Numbered from the stretch's first letter, positions 1-13,520 are shown. The stretch: DNA of 64,000 nucleotides from Amoebidium appalachense (GCA_963693365.1 CAVNZM010000002.1:7688001-7752000), one strand, 5' to 3'. The notes: a model not told the origin generated them from the sequence alone. Translations and numbers: made by a program.

Positions 1-715
1 CGGTTTGGGGGATTCGTGCACGGGAAAAAAAAACCTTCGCACGAGAGAGGGTAAAATAAAAATAAGGCATCACGTGCACATATCTTTTTTTGTTTAGGTG
101 CATATGCTAACTTAGTAGTAATGAAGGCTGTGGGCCTAAACACGTACATTTTTTTGCTCCCCCCCCCCCCCCCCACCCCCCAAGCCCCTACCCCCAATCC
201 GCTTCCCCCCCCACCCCCCCCCCCCCCCCCCCCCCCCCGGGGGGCCTTCTCCCCTTTCGGCTCATCAGTGGCCCAATCTTTCTCCCCTAAGGCTTTGCCC
301 TCTCTCGTGCCTTCTATTCTCTCTTTCGCTCTCACTTTCTCTCGTCTCATCCTGTGATGTGTGTACGCATGTATGTGGCAGTGACCGACCACGTGCGAGC
401 GCTGGTTTGTGTCTGTGTGTACGTGTTTGTGTGTGTGCTCGCATCGTACATGTGCACGTTTATGTGCATGTGAAGCACACGAATGTTGTCGTGTCACAGT
501 GTGTGCCGCATGGTAAATTGTATCGGATTGTGTGCATGCAAGAGGTAGATGGGGTGAAAATTTCGCACACGCACATAGTAGATATGCATGAATTTCGTGC
601 ATATGCAGTTTTTAACTTAGTCAAAGTGTGTTCCGTGGTAATGGTGGTGGTGGTTTTAGCCGGGGGGGGGGGGGGGGGGGGTAGCGCACCGTGGCGCACA
701 CACACATACACACAC
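1..715. other. Low-complexity flank, no gene seen
   Basis: Holds poly(C) runs near 160-240, a GT-rich stretch near 360-480 and a poly(G) run at 662-681. Open frames here are poly-Pro or repeat translations. I see no exon with convincing splice sites. Confidence 0.6.
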
Positions 716-2829
716 CTGTGTCTGTCTCTGCCATACAGTGAATCGGCGCTGCTATACCGGCGCACCAATGGGGCGGCCCTAACTGGACCCCCCTCCTCCT
801 CCTTAGACCCCGACCCATAGACCCCCCCATGTCGGCTGCCAGGCAAAAATTCACGTGCTTCGGGTAAGAGGAGAGAAGACTCCGATCTGGCTCTGCCGTC
901 ATACGGAGGGTTCGTGGATTCACGAACTTGCGGGCCATATCGCGGCACATTCCTATTGAAAATTTTGCCGAAGGGGGGTCCTTGGGCCACCGGCTCTCTC
1001 TCCCTCGGTAACGGGCTGTGCTGCTGGGACATACTTCGGCCAAGAGCGGGGGGATCCAAGTGTGGGTCCTCATATCCCGGCTGCGGTCTATCCCACACTT
1101 CCCTGGGAGCCTCCATCGGATAGCGCTGCAAATTTCGATGTGAACCCCCACTCTGTTCGTCGTGCACACCATATTCACTGACGTAGGTTTGTGACTGGCC
1201 CCCTGTGTGAGCATTTGGGTGGGGTTCAATTTGATGCGTGTGGTGGTAAGATGGTAGTGCCTCCTGAATTTTCATAGACCCCCCCTCCTCCTGAGGACTC
1301 GGAAAGCCTCCGTAGTGGCCTGGGGTCAAGCTTATTGATGATCGGCGCCGTGGCGGTGGGTGGGTGTAGGGGGACCTGGTACTTGCTGAGCTGGGCAAGG
1401 GTGGGTTTTGTCCGCTGCAGGCACGATGGTAAAACTCTGGTGAGTGCCGCTCTGCCGGCATCAGATGATGGGAGCTGTGATGACATGGAGATTGTGAGAA
1501 GCTTTAGGGGAGAGAAGGAAGGTGGGTAGTCACGGTCACGGGACCCGGTGGTGTTTTTCTTTTCTTTAGTCAACTTTCTTTTTTTTTTTTTTTTTGCGGG
1601 AGGGGGAGAGTAGGGGGCTGAGGGGGAGGGGGGAGGGAGGGGGATGGATGGTTTAGGGAATGAGTGGGCGCCGGTAGGAGAACACTGCAGGTGATAACTG
1701 ACCTATAACTGATTCAAGGGGAGACACGCCCGGGGGGGGGGGGGGGGGGGGGGGGGGGGCAAGGGGGAGATGAGAAGGGATGAGGATGGGGGATGAGGAT
1801 GAGAGTGGGGGGAGGGGAGGGAAGCCGCAAAAGTGTCTTGTAACGGCACTAGCGAAGAACAGAGTATGTGGCAAGCCATTGGATTCCTGAGCCTCAGGGG
1901 CGTCTCGACTTGAAGCCTTCGTAATACACATATATGCCAATATATTTTTATCTGATGCGAAAGGGTGACTAATGCAACAAAGTAGCTGGTAGTCGGTCAC
2001 TGAACCCGGTTTAGGTACTAGTAGTTTCAATCGTCGGCCTACGGTTCTATTGTAACTCGAGGCTAAGGTTCCAAGCATCTTTTGCATCACGTCAGCTCAA
2101 GAATGATCATACAAGCGAAATGCTTTGAGGGAAATCTGTTGTCTAATGCATTACTCACTCATCGTGAAAAATCATTTGTGCATCTATTGGGTAAAGACTC
2201 TGGGAATGGACACCTTTTGGAATAAGGCTCAAGGTTACAAAGGAAAAAGGCAGCCGCTGGTGACCGACGGTGTGTAACACACTGACTTAGGAGTTACCTT
2301 AATGGCTTATTAACAGACGCATGCACTAGTGTACTTTGAACTGTGCGCGTGACTTGTGACAGGTGATAGGCGACAAATGAGCACCCAGCAAGCATTCAAT
2401 AAGGCGCACATATATAAGCAAAACACAACGGTTTGCAAGTGAGCTTTGTGCATGACACTGTCAGATCGTGCAGCTGCCTAAACAAGCATTGACGGCGTAT
2501 GCACGTCATTGCAGACCGTAACGCGGTGGGGCAAACAAGCGAGCAAAAGCGCACACCATCTTCAGACCGTTTTTTTGAAAGCCAAACGTCACGGTGTGCA
2601 GTAAACAGCGTCCTGGGGCAGCCGCTATGAAAAAATAAAAGAACATACAAGCCAACGGGTTAGTAGTTCTTGCGTGACAGGGGGCAATGCCAAGCGATTG
2701 GACAGCTGTGCGCACGTACCTCTGCGTGGTTCTGACTCCGGAAACATGACCCTCCTCAACAGCCAGAGGGAATGAGAGAGTGCGCTGAGTGCGCTCAGCT
2801 TGGTGTTGCATGTTGATGGTGGCACGGTA
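716..2829 (-). CDS. Unrecognised Ser/Pro-rich protein, two exons (partial)
   Basis: I do not recognise this protein. Exon 2720-2829 has a pyrimidine-rich acceptor ending TCGCAG and a GTACGT donor and encodes 36 codons, leaving phase 2. Exon 716-1501 has an acceptor behind a CT-rich tract (CCCCTAAAG) and a GTGTGT donor at AGACACAG. It enters in phase 2, so the two exons join in frame. The large exon gives about 260 residues rich in Ser, Pro, Arg, Tyr and His, with basic-Ser clusters such as RRRSSIS, RARSESS and RRYSSADS that look like kinase sites in a disordered region. No catalytic domain, membrane helix or signal peptide is visible. The first and last exons were not found. A further exon may sit in the 1.2-kb intron. 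Codons are varied and not repeat-derived, which supports real coding. Confidence 0.55.
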
Positions 2830-3920
2830 CTGCGATGTCACAAGTGCAGGAGTGGAAAGATGACCGCTACCGCTACCGTGCACCAGGTGAAAGGGATCAC
2901 TGTTTGCAGGTGCGTTGGAAAGTCATGTTTGTCCATTAACGCTATACATATGCCAGTGAACGTACTGTGACCTCAGACCAAACCTTGACCAAGATACTTG
3001 CATCACGATCTTTCCATGGAACATGCAGCACGTTAGGGCCTCTAATATCGATACTTCAACTGATGATTCTTAACAAAATTATCACTTGCTACTTCTACGA
3101 AACTCACATGTAGTCCGAGTCAGGCGGTAGAACCTACCTGCAACACTTACAACACCCACTCATTTTATATCTGCTCGGCGGGGTCAACTACAAAACAATA
3201 TTTCACAGTGCAGGCCATGAGCTCACGAGCCGCGCAGGGCTAGAAATAACATTTTAGGATTACTGTATTTTGGCACCTGGCAGATCGCCGACAATTTTAG
3301 TCCGGAGATATTTACTTCTTTATAATTCCGTATATCTATCCGATAAGTGTATACCTATCCGGCGCCGCTTCGGCCCCCCGGACCCCCGTATGATTCATTG
3401 GCAATATCATAATCTTGCGTTTATATTACTATAATAAAAAGCTTTCTGTCATAGCATTCCCAAATTTTATGTGTGCCTTATGTTTGAGGGCAATTTACTA
3501 TAAAGTGATTATAAAAAGTTTACTATGTTGGCTGCGCCTTTCGAGCCTCACGAACTTTTGAACTATATATTTTTCTTTTGACTGGATTTATTCGACGGAA
3601 AGATATGCATCTCTCTGAAAATTTATAATGACTTTATTGATATGCTCAGCAAAATAGAAGCCATCTATCTGAAAATTTGTAAATTGAATGTAATACGAAA
3701 TACAACAAGCCCCGAAAGCAAACAAAATTTGATATCGAGTGGATAACACAACCTGCATTTTCCATATGCCGGCAATCTATCCGGATATGGACTGGTCATG
3801 AGATATAATGCGGTATTGAGATAACTTTTTGGTGATCGCAAGTTCCAGTGTTTTCCCAAGAAAAACTTTTTTCTTTTGACTGGAAAAACCGAGAGTTCCA
3901 GCTTTGGGCGGGCGGGCGGG

Positions 3921-3962
<42 letters not shown>

Positions 3963-6240
3963 TCTTCTTTTTATTTACTTCCCAAACCTCCAACTCAAGT
4001 GGAACCAGCTTTACTGGTACTTTCTGAAAATTAACGGTATATTTACTTCCAAAAACAGTGTAATTTCCTGCCCTTGAGCCTCGGCGAGTTGTCGAGAGAC
4101 CTCATTGGTCACCTCAACTGCGGGGTCACACACGTGAGCTTAATAACAAACAAAGAACATTCCGTTCCAAACTTGGCAATGTCGATGAGATCCAATCAAT
4201 GATGTCGACAGTCGATCTACGGATAGTGGCACTGTGCCGTCACAAAAAAAACATATGCTGTTGTACAACTACAGTAAGGTGCATCGGCTCTGAGCGCCAT
4301 CTGTCATACGCTACATAGATATGCAAGTATTCAGGGCCCACGTGACTGTATACATTCATGTCTGCAAAGACATTTATATGAGTATGACTGACAATGACGA
4401 CATGTCAGTGATGACGTCACTACAATATCGCCGTGCGTGAGACAGGCTGAGAAGTCGAAAGAGATAGATCTAGGGGGGCCAGGCATACACACCCTGGTGA
4501 CGTCGATCGTCAAGAACCCAAAAGACGCCCCTAACCATTTGAGAAATCATGTGTGTCCACTGATATTCAATAATGTTTATAGCGAATCCCTTTTCAAGGA
4601 ATATATCTCCTCATGGGGCCACGCAGCTGCAGGAAAAAACCCACCCCCATTCACCTTTAACACCCTGTTACTCCAGGGCTAGTGCCAGATCTAATCTGGC
4701 TCTCAGCCGTACGTATCTACGTCAAGGAGGCTCCCTCGGAGCCTCCGGCCATCATTATAGTCTGCCACACCTAGCACATAGTAGTGACAGGAAAGCCCGT
4801 GTAACAAATGGCTTTCGTGTACGCATAATCCATGTATTCTATAGGTACCTACTCGGTGAATGGGGACCTTAGGCGTCTCGAAAGTACTCGAAGTGATGGG
4901 CAATAAGCAAATCACTGTGCGCGCTGGCACTTGAAGACATTCCTTTGTATCATTCCGTGTCATGAAGGTGGATCCGCCTGGCCGAACTTGGTGAAATGCG
5001 GCGGCTTATGCCAGTCTAGCAGCATTCGAACAATATGTGCCCAAAAACCACAAATTGGTGCACAGAATCAGATTGGCGCAAAATACACACAGCCCGAGGA
5101 AAATTTACAATGACCACTTTCGTAATCATTCTTATGCCCTTTTATACAGCTGAAACGCACACTTTGGCATGTCGCTCTGGCCCAGGGCCTGAAATTACAG
5201 TGCCACTTGGACCTAAAAGCGCCATCTGAAACCCGAAAAAAGCCACTTGCAATGACATGGAGCGCCAGGTCCACTGAACTCAGGGCCAGTGGACCTAAAC
5301 ACCATAATATATATATCCCAGTAGAGTGGAAGTGGAATATGGGCAAAGTTGCCAAAATACATATGCGCCACCTTTCAAACAAGCCAGCGCTTCTGAACAT
5401 ATTTCAAGCCCTGCTCTGGCCCCCGCCATGTGCACTGTGCAGCGAGATCTGTGACGTAAATGATCTGGGGTGATCATCCAAATAAATGCATGCACTGATG
5501 CCTCAAAGATCCTCAAAGAGTGTGGCACTTTGTCCCTTATCACTGCGTGCCACGTGGCTCTCCTATAAGTAAGATAACAAATATCATGCAAAGCTTGCCA
5601 ATAATAACTATAAATCTAAGGATCTGTAACTATAGATAGCTGTACACTTAGCCAGATAAGAGGTTCGACCAGTTAGTAATCACTGAAGTTACTGTACACA
5701 AGCACATGTGCCCAAGCAAGAATCTGATACCAGGTCTTGGCAAGTTCCTGCATGCGTTGCGATCTTTCCTCCACCTTCCAAATACGGACACCATTGTTTC
5801 CTTGTAATAGATGAGACGGTCGTGTGAACAATAATGTGCTTTGACTCGGAGGTGACTCACTCAGTCAGCCGGCAGAGAAGCCCATTCCTTGTTTAAACTC
5901 GGGAAACTAATAAAAAACTGGTGATTTACAAATCAAAAAAAAATCGGTAGAGACAAAACACTCTCTCCGCATGCAACGAAGTCAAAAGTCTATTATCAGG
6001 CTTGCACAAGATTGAAGGTAATGCCGGCGCCTGTACAGTGTACATTCTGCACAATCTAGGGTGTGAGTCAATATTTATTCATAGTGATTAAACCACCAAT
6101 TAGACTGCCCCGTCGTATTTCCCCCGATGCCAAAGCTTCCATGGCCACCGATTCGAATTCCGCGGCATGCCATCACGGTTTTTTCAAAAGTTCCTTTTTT
6201 GCCCTTTTCCTTTTTCCCCTCCATTTCTCCAACGGAATTT
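2830..6240. other. Mostly unique non-coding stretch
   Basis: Moderately AT-rich, largely non-repetitive DNA with one poly(G) run at about 3920-3959. No frame longer than about 110 codons looks like a protein and none carries a domain I recognise. A perfect cAMP-response-type palindrome lies inside it (4412-4419). It could be an intergenic or long intronic region of the minus-strand gene ending at 716. Confidence 0.5.
4412..4419. promoter_or_regulatory. CRE-like palindrome TGACGTCA
   Basis: A perfect TGACGTCA, the consensus for CREB/ATF-type bZIP proteins, in a short stretch rich in TGACG words (another TGACGTC begins at 4498). No gene start is apparent nearby, so it may be chance. Confidence 0.25.
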
Positions 6241-6339
6241 ATCCCCCCCCCCCTCGCGGTCATAACAATGCAGTGCCTTGTGAATGAGTACGGTGTACAT
6301 ACACCACACTGTGTGATTGTATGATTGTAATTGGTGTGT

Positions 6340-6450
<111 letters not shown>

Positions 6451-6786
6451 GCCGCCACACTGTGTGTGTGTGTGTGTGTGTTTGTGTGACGCTGTGCAAT
6501 CACACACTTTTCCAAGTAGCGCCCATTTTTGTACTAACAGTGTTATAAGTACACGCAAATAGTTGCTGCGTCAGGACTGAGTCAGTTTGTGTGTGCCCGC
6601 TGTACGTTACGGTATTAGTTTGAGTACGTTTGTGCTCGTGTTGGTTCACGAGAAAAAAAAATATCATGTGCACGTAGCGTGGCATGTGTGTGCGCGCCAC
6701 GTGCAACACACACACACACGTACACATGTACTTGTCACACACACACACACCCACATCCCCCCCCCCCCCTGCCCCCCTCCTTCCCC

Positions 6787-6817
<31 letters not shown>

Positions 6818-6876
6818 GACACACACGTGCGCGTGCGCCCACGACGTCGCACGCACACACGCACGCACGCACAGTG

Positions 6877-6920
<44 letters not shown>

Positions 6921-7077
6921 ACACACACACGCATGTACACACACACACAGCTGCAGGCACACACATTGTCGGCCCAAAACAACAAATAAATTCATACAAT
7001 AACAAAAAAAGGGGGGGGGGGGGGGGGGGGGGGGGGGAGGGGGGGGGGGAGGCAAAAAAAAAAAAAAAAAAAAAAAA

Positions 7078-7404
7078 CCCCAGTTCAGTCGTTCCTCTGG
7101 TAGGGTCTGCTGGCCATGGGTGGTGAAATGCTTCGGAGGCCCCCCCCCCCCCCCCCCCCCTCCCCCGGGGCCCTTTTCAACACAGTAACACACACACACA
7201 CACGGACAAGCACTTAAATTTCAGGAAAGCATTAGGGAGTACTGAGTCTAAAATGGAAATTGCAATAATAAGGAACTCGGTTGGTAGGGGAGGAGGGGGG
7301 GGGGGGGGGGGGGGGGAGAGGCAAAAAACAAAAAAAACAAAAAAAAAAAAACCGGTTCAGTCGTTCCTCTGGTCGGGTCTGGGCCGGGTGGTGAAATGCT
7401 TTAA
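7078..7404. repeat. Duplicated 55-bp core between homopolymers
   Basis: Two copies of a core (7078-7135 and 7351-7404) share GTTCAGTCGTTCCTCTGGT, then GGGTCTG and GGTGGTGAAATGCTT. Each is preceded by G-run plus A-run and followed by C-run or T-run plus G-run. In the minus frame both encode a similar peptide ending EERLN, so a repeated small exon is possible but unproved. Confidence 0.7.
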
Positions 7405-7419
7405 ATTTTTTTTTTTTTT

Positions 7420-7470
<51 letters not shown>

Positions 7471-8181
7471 AGACTAAATTGGACATGTGTCCTTTTTCAG
7501 TGGTCTTTCCGAACACGTCCATTTAACAAACATGCGTGTTTAATTGTTTTTAAAAAAGACACGTTTAAAGGTCGACTGATCTTTAAACGTATCTCGCTGG
7601 GCGGCAGAGACCCTGATGTCATGCTTGCGCAAGTCGATTCTGCCAATCGCCTACTGCGGGCAGCGAGCAGTTGTTGTTGGAGGTTTGCCGCCGCTACATG
7701 TACAAGCAAGAGCCGCTACATGCAAGGGCTTTGTGCATGCGCTCCTACAGTAGACTCAAACTTGTATCTAATATTAGGAGGCCTTGCAGCTCAAAGCCAA
7801 CGTTCTGTTTCTTTGTACGGAACTGTTGCTAACATAGAGGTGACACGTGTGTCTTTTCCCTAACTTACACTTGAGGCGAAACGTTCCAGGGCTCTTTATT
7901 TTCAGCTAATAGTGTTTATAGGATGGTAGAAATTTTGCGAGTTGGTGGCTGGGAGCCATCCAGAGTCATCCAAACTTTGGAGGTGACCTGGAGCATATGG
8001 AGTAGACGGATGAGTAGAGCCCTGAGTTGTGTCCTTACCAAGAGCACACGTTACAAACCACTGAGCCTAGCTCGAGGGCCCATTCCGATGTCAGCCGGTT
8101 ACCATCCTCATTTTGGCATTGTCGGTCGCGGTCTCAGCAGTACGAACGTGGTTCTCATTCTGACACTATGGTTTAGGGTAG

Positions 8182-8221
<40 letters not shown>

Positions 8222-8298
8222 TTTCTTTCTTCGGTATTCCCAACACCTACTGCACACGTTTAAGTAATCCCAATCTCCCAATTTCTCGACTTTTGTGC

Positions 8299-8332
<34 letters not shown>

Positions 8333-8439
8333 ACCACCCACCCACCCACCCACCCACCCACAGCCGCCCACCCCCCCTTTTTTTTGGGGGGGTTTTCCCT
8401 TTTTTTAATTCTTTCTTGTCGCGTCCTGCGGCCACTCAC

Positions 8440-8497
8440 ATCGGTCAAGAAATTCCCTTCAGCCTTCAACTCCATTTGCAATCCTCGTGCTTTTGCT
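8440..8497 (-). CDS. Candidate short exon
   Basis: 58 bases between an acceptor TGGTTACAG and a strong donor GTGAGT. They read as 19 codons (AKARGLQMELKAEGNFLTD) entering phase 2 and leaving phase 0. No neighbouring exon was linked and no family is recognised, so this rests only on splice signals and an open frame. Confidence 0.25.
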
Positions 8498-8712
8498 CTG
8501 TAACCATGACATCATGGCCCGATCGAGTGGCATGAACATTTTATCGCGACGAAACCCCCCCCCCCCCCCCCCCCCCCCACCACCACCACCACCACACACA
8601 CACACACGTGTACACACACGGTTCTTCGCCATTCCCATCTTTCCCATCCTCCCATCCCCTCTCGATGCATGAGCAAAGGCTGTGGAACTCGGTTTGCTTT
8701 TAGGCTATGCTT

Positions 8713-8774
<62 letters not shown>

Positions 8775-8783
8775 TCTCTCTCT

Positions 8784-8832
<49 letters not shown>
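8713..8832. repeat. (CT)n microsatellite
   Basis: About 120 bp of CT dinucleotides with a CATC/TTCTTT interruption, grading into C-rich DNA to about 9160 that continues with CT/CCCT blocks to 9320. Confidence 0.95.
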
Positions 8833-8837
<5 letters not shown>

Positions 8838-9421
8838 CCCCCTCTCTTTTTCTCTCCCTCCCCCCCCCCCCTCCCCCTCCCCTCCCCCCCCCCCCCCTTC
8901 CCCTCACCCCCCCCCCCCTGTCTATCACACACACATCCCCCCCCCCCCCCTCCCGTTTCACTCAGCACCGTCTGCTCTCACATGCACACACGGTCTCTCT
9001 CTTTCCCTCTTATTCTCCCTTCTCTTACCCCCTTCCCTCCCCCCTCGGCTGCCCCCCTCCCCCCCCCGCTCCCATCCCCTCCGTTCTCTCCCTCCCTCCC
9101 TCTTTCCTCCCTCCGTTCTCTCTCGCTTCCCCCCCTTCCCCCCCCCACCTTCTTTCTCTTCACACTCAACATGGCATACACGCGCATGCACACACAAACA
9201 CACACACACACTCTCTCTCTCGCTCTCCCTCTTCTCTTTCCACTCTCCCACTCTCCCACTCTCTCTCTCTATCTCCTCTCTCTCTCTCTCTCTCTGTCCC
9301 TCTCCCCTCCCTTCACTCCCCTCACTCCATCTATCTCTTCAAACTCACTCACCATCCTCTCTCCCATGCACATGCGGTCTCGCTTAACCTCTTTCCTACT
9401 TTTCTCCCCTGGGACTGCATT

Positions 9422-9842
9422 TTTTTCAGCTGGTGTGGTATGTTAGCCAGGGAAGTATCGACTTAGGTATCGACGGGGGGTCCTAGAAGCCTCGTCTCCT
9501 GAGTTCCTATCTATATTTTTCTTGCTTCTGCTTACCGCTGCAACATTAGTCCCCGACGTTTCCCATTGCCCTTGCCGGTTGCCTGCTCGCATAAGTAACC
9601 CTACTCGTATCTGATCAAGACGGGTGACCCACATGAAACAGTGTCAGTGTTGGGTTTCGTTGACGATGTGAATGTGTTGAAACTCGGGCACTGTGGATGA
9701 CCTGAGCCCCCTCCGAGGATGGGCACTGTTTATTATGCATACTCTTTTTATGTTGCTTTGCACTCTGCATCGTGCTGTTCGTTGTTTATGCGTACTTCAT
9801 GCTTTATAGCATATTCAACCACCCCCCCCCCCCCCCCCCCCC
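9422..9842 (+). repeat. R1 interspersed repeat, long form, poly(C) end
   Basis: Contains the words GTATGTTAGCCAGGGAAG, GATCAAGACGGGTGACC and ATTATGCATACTC, and ends ATATTCAACCA followed by a C-run. It aligns with the copies at 12974 and, inverted, 21673. The poly(C) side is taken as 3'. Confidence 0.85.
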
Positions 9843-9858
9843 CAGCCCTCCCCCTTCC

Positions 9859-10035
9859 CTTGGGCCCCCCCTGAGAATAAGCTCTGCTCATTCTGCACAC
9901 TGCGCGCGTTGCTGATGTTGCATACCTGAATGTTTGCATTTGCCTGTCTCCTTCACCGTGTTTCTCATCGTGTTCTTGCACTTCGTACCCTGTTTTGGTT
10001 CTAACCCCCCTTTTCGTACTTAATGACGCATTCCC

Positions 10036-10066
<31 letters not shown>
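9859..10066 (+). repeat. R1 repeat, short form, poly(C) end
   Basis: Begins near CTGAGAATAAGCTCTGCTC, contains GCATACCTGAATGTTTGC and ends GACGCATTCCCA plus a C-run of about 30. It is the subfamily of the copies at 16168 and 38693. Confidence 0.8.
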
Positions 10067-10070
<4 letters not shown>

Positions 10071-10299
10071 CCCCCCTCTCAGAATCAAACCTACACCTTC
10101 GAACATCTTCCCAACACAATTCGACACAACACCCTTCCTGGCCACATTTTTTTGGCCCTGCAATCTCGTAAGCGATTCTTCCCTGCTGTACCCTCATGGT
10201 GGCCTCTAAGTCTGTGTCTCCAGGTTTTGGGTTGTCCTAGAATGCAATCCTTCTTGTTAGTGTTCTGGTCCTGTTTACTCATTTAGCAACCCCCCCCCT

Positions 10300-10331
<32 letters not shown>

Positions 10332-10445
10332 TTCCTCCTCCTCCTCCTCCCATGTTCAAGTGCCTCCCATGTTCAAGTGCAGCAGTGTTTGAGTTGAGTT
10401 TTGTCGACGAGGTGAATGGGTGTATGTGCGCGCGCGGATGTGTGT

Positions 10446-10448
<3 letters not shown>

Positions 10449-10522
<74 letters not shown>

Positions 10523-10610
10523 ACGTGTGTATGTGTGTGTTCCCCTTGTATCTCCCCGCGCGCGCGCATGTGTGTGTACCCCTTTTATCTCCCTGCGTGC
10601 GCGCGCGTGT

Positions 10611-10660
<50 letters not shown>
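10449..10660. repeat. Two (GT)n blocks
   Basis: GT dinucleotides at about 10449-10520 and 10611-10660 separated by a duplicated CCCC-TTATCTCCC spacer, followed by a C-run to 10710. Confidence 0.9.
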
Positions 10661-10676
10661 CCCCTTTATCTCCCGA

Positions 10677-10710
<34 letters not shown>

Positions 10711-11327
10711 TTTAACCACATAAAAAAAAAAAAAAAGATTAAAGAAAACACAGGCACATGCACCACAAAAATCTGGTCTATTGAAGCTACTTTATATAAA
10801 GTGCAGTCCCCGACTCTGTGTCTATTGACACAAAAACCCCCACCTACAAAGAAATTTGAACTATTCCTCTTCGTGGCAGTGGTACTGCCATGTGTGTACA
10901 TATGCCCCCTGATGTAGTGCATGCACGTGTGTGCGCGAACACACCGGGCACACACCACGATTACCACTCACGTGTACCATTATGACATGTGTACCTACAC
11001 TCACCCACCCACGTACACACACACACACACTCGTGACACACACGCGCACGTACAGACACACACACACACAGAAAATAACCCTCTGAGACCTGCCCGTGCA
11101 CTTGTACAGTCATAACGTTACTGGAAAAGCAATAAAGGGGTTGGCCTACTATGGCAAAGGCTTTGCCACAGTGCACCTCCCCACTGCCTCCCACGGTGCC
11201 TCTAGAGGTGACTTGCATGTGCACCAGTTGTTACACAACACTTGCACAGCACACTGAGACGTCAGGCCCTGAGCGGAAGGGCATCCATGGCCATAATGAC
11301 CCCCCCCCCCCCTAGGCCTATAGCCGC

Positions 11328-11339
<12 letters not shown>

Positions 11340-11359
<20 letters not shown>

Positions 11360-11517
11360 CTCTCTCTCTCCCTCTCTCTCTCCCTCTCCCTCTCTCTCCC
11401 TCCCTCTCTCTCTCTCTGTCTCCCTCTCTCGCTCTCTTTCGTTCTCTCTCGTTCTCTCCCTCCCTCTCTCTCTCTCTCCCTCCCCCCCCCTCTCTCCCCC
11501 TCTCCCCCCCCTTCCCC

Positions 11518-11550
<33 letters not shown>

Positions 11551-11678
11551 TCTCTCTCTCCCCCCGCTCCTTTTCCCAAACAATTCCCCCGCCGTTCTTC
11601 TTTCTCAGCCGGCTAGGTTTTTTGGGTTGCCTGGTAAGTTTTGAAATGGAGGTCTCGTCTCTGATCTGTCCACCACAG

Positions 11679-11726
<48 letters not shown>

Positions 11727-11768
11727 CCCTCCCTCCCTCCCCTCCCTTCCCTCCCCCCCCCCCCCCCC

Positions 11769-11815
<47 letters not shown>

Positions 11816-12340
11816 CCCCTTCTCCTCCCCCCCCCCCCCCCCTTCCCCTCCTACCTTCTTTTTCCCCCCCCCCCTTCCCCCCCCCCCCCCCCCCCCCCTG
11901 GCCAAACCCTGTATACACTCTTCTCATCAGCAGGTCTCTAACCCACTCTGCAGAACGTTTTACGCATTTCTCCCCTCGGAGAACTTGGTCGTTGGTGCGT
12001 TTTTGTCTGACATCTAACGACTCTGCAGGGTCCCCTGAGACTACTGACACTCTAACATTCCCTCCCCTCTCTTACTTCCCCCCCCCCCCCCCCTCCCCCT
12101 TTCCCTCCTCCTTCCCCTCCCATTTTCTCTGCACACCCAACAGGTCTTAACCAGATCTGCACATCGTTAGTCACAATCTTCTCACATATATGAGAGAATG
12201 ATCGTATTGGTACGATTTGTCTAATATCTGACGATTCTGCAGCATCCCTAAGACCCCCCTCCCCCTCCCCCTCCCCTCCCCCCCCCCCCCCCCCCCACCT
12301 TCTCTCTCTCTCTCTCTCCCTCTCTCCTCTCTCTCTCTCT

Positions 12341-12434
<94 letters not shown>

Positions 12435-12439
12435 TTCCT

Positions 12440-12476
<37 letters not shown>

Positions 12477-12537
12477 GCGCCTGTTGTTTTGCTTGTCATT
12501 TGTTGTTCTGGTTGATTACCTGTAATCTTCGCTTATT

Positions 12538-12572
<35 letters not shown>

Positions 12573-13373
12573 TGTGCGGGGTTGCACATACCGGTGTCTA
12601 CTTTTCTTCTTACTGTTTTTCTCTCCACACACTTCATCTGTCCACTTCTGCATACCCCCTTTCATAGCTATAGACACACTTCACACATTGCGTTACGCGC
12701 ACGCATGCACACACCGCTCTGTTGGCGACAGCTCCCTTGGAACCCATGCGGCATGTTACCCGCCGGCGTAACATAACTCGGACTATCGGTTTGGCTTTTT
12801 TCAAGCCCAAAGCAATGGGTGATACCATATTTCCGGCTGACATCCGGGGGCATAGCTTTCCGTTCGAAGACGATAAAGTTCCGCCCTAGTAAGCGTGTTA
12901 CTACCCTGCGGCGTGGGTCAAATCTCATATTTTCCCCTCTGATTACGAATTCTGTGGCCTTCGGGACTTAATTCTTTTCAGCTGGTGTAGTATGTTAGCC
13001 AGGGAAGTATCGACTTAGGTATCGACGGGGGAGCTTCCTAGAAGCCCCGTCTCCTGAGTTCCTATCTATATTTTTCTTGCTTCTGCTTACTGCTGCAACT
13101 TTAACCCCCGGCCTTTCCCACTGCCCTTGCCTGCATAAGCAACCCTGCTCGTCTCTGATCAAGACGGGTGACCTACTCATGTTCAAGTGAAACAGTATCT
13201 GAGTTGGGTTTCGTTAACGAGGGGAATAGGTCGAAACTCGGGTACTGTGGATGACGTGGGCCCCCCCTGAGGATGGGCTCTGCTTATTATGCATACTCTT
13301 TATGTATGGCTTGCATTCTGCATCGTGTTATCCGTTTGTTCTTGTGTACTTCGTACTTTTTGACGCATTCAAA
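11340..13373 (+). repeat. Arm 1 of a 2-kb inverted repeat
   Basis: This arm is the reverse complement of 21674-23700, with nearly all non-homopolymer bases identical. One T/C difference is visible near 12050 versus 22987; most other differences are run lengths of C, T or CT. It includes CT-rich DNA, unique segments, a (CT)n tract (12355-12427), a 260-bp GC-balanced segment and a long R1 copy at the inner end. An 86-codon frame at 12668-12928 is shared with arm 2, but I see no family or splice support for it. Confidence 0.9.
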
Positions 13374-13394
13374 CACCCCCCCCCCCCCCCCCCC
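12974..13394 (+). repeat. R1 repeat, long form, poly(C) end
   Basis: Inner end of inverted-repeat arm 1. It ends GACGCATTCAAACA plus a C-run and contains the R1 core word GGATGGGCTCTGCTTATTA. Confidence 0.85.
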
Positions 13395-13407
13395 TCCCCA
13401 CCCCATA

Positions 13408-13520
13408 TATATACGAGGCATACTCTTTATGTGTGATGAGTTGCATTTGGCCGTCGTGAATGTGTACTTCCTACCGTAGGCTCTTACTCTTTCTATAACC
13501 CCCCCCCCCCCCCCCCCCCC
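13408..13520 (+). repeat. R1-like fragment, poly(C) end
   Basis: Shares GCATACTCTTTATGTGTG and GTGTACTTCCTACC with R1 and ends TTCTATAAC plus a C-run of about 22. Confidence 0.6.

Noticed and set aside
1653-2090. 145-codon minus-strand frame between two called exons
   Set aside because: Only the first 90 codons are non-repetitive and no matching splice pair in phase 2/2 was seen.
4437-4682. Plus-strand 81-codon frame
   Set aside because: Unique sequence but no splice context, domain or neighbouring exon.
8669-9466. Plus-strand frame of 265 codons rich in Ser, Leu and Pro
   Set aside because: Entirely CT/CCCT repeat translation, with the same length available in the other frames.
12668-12928. 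86-codon frame conserved in both inverted-repeat arms
   Set aside because: Identity is explained by the arms being near-identical DNA; no splice sites, domain or coding-type substitutions support it.
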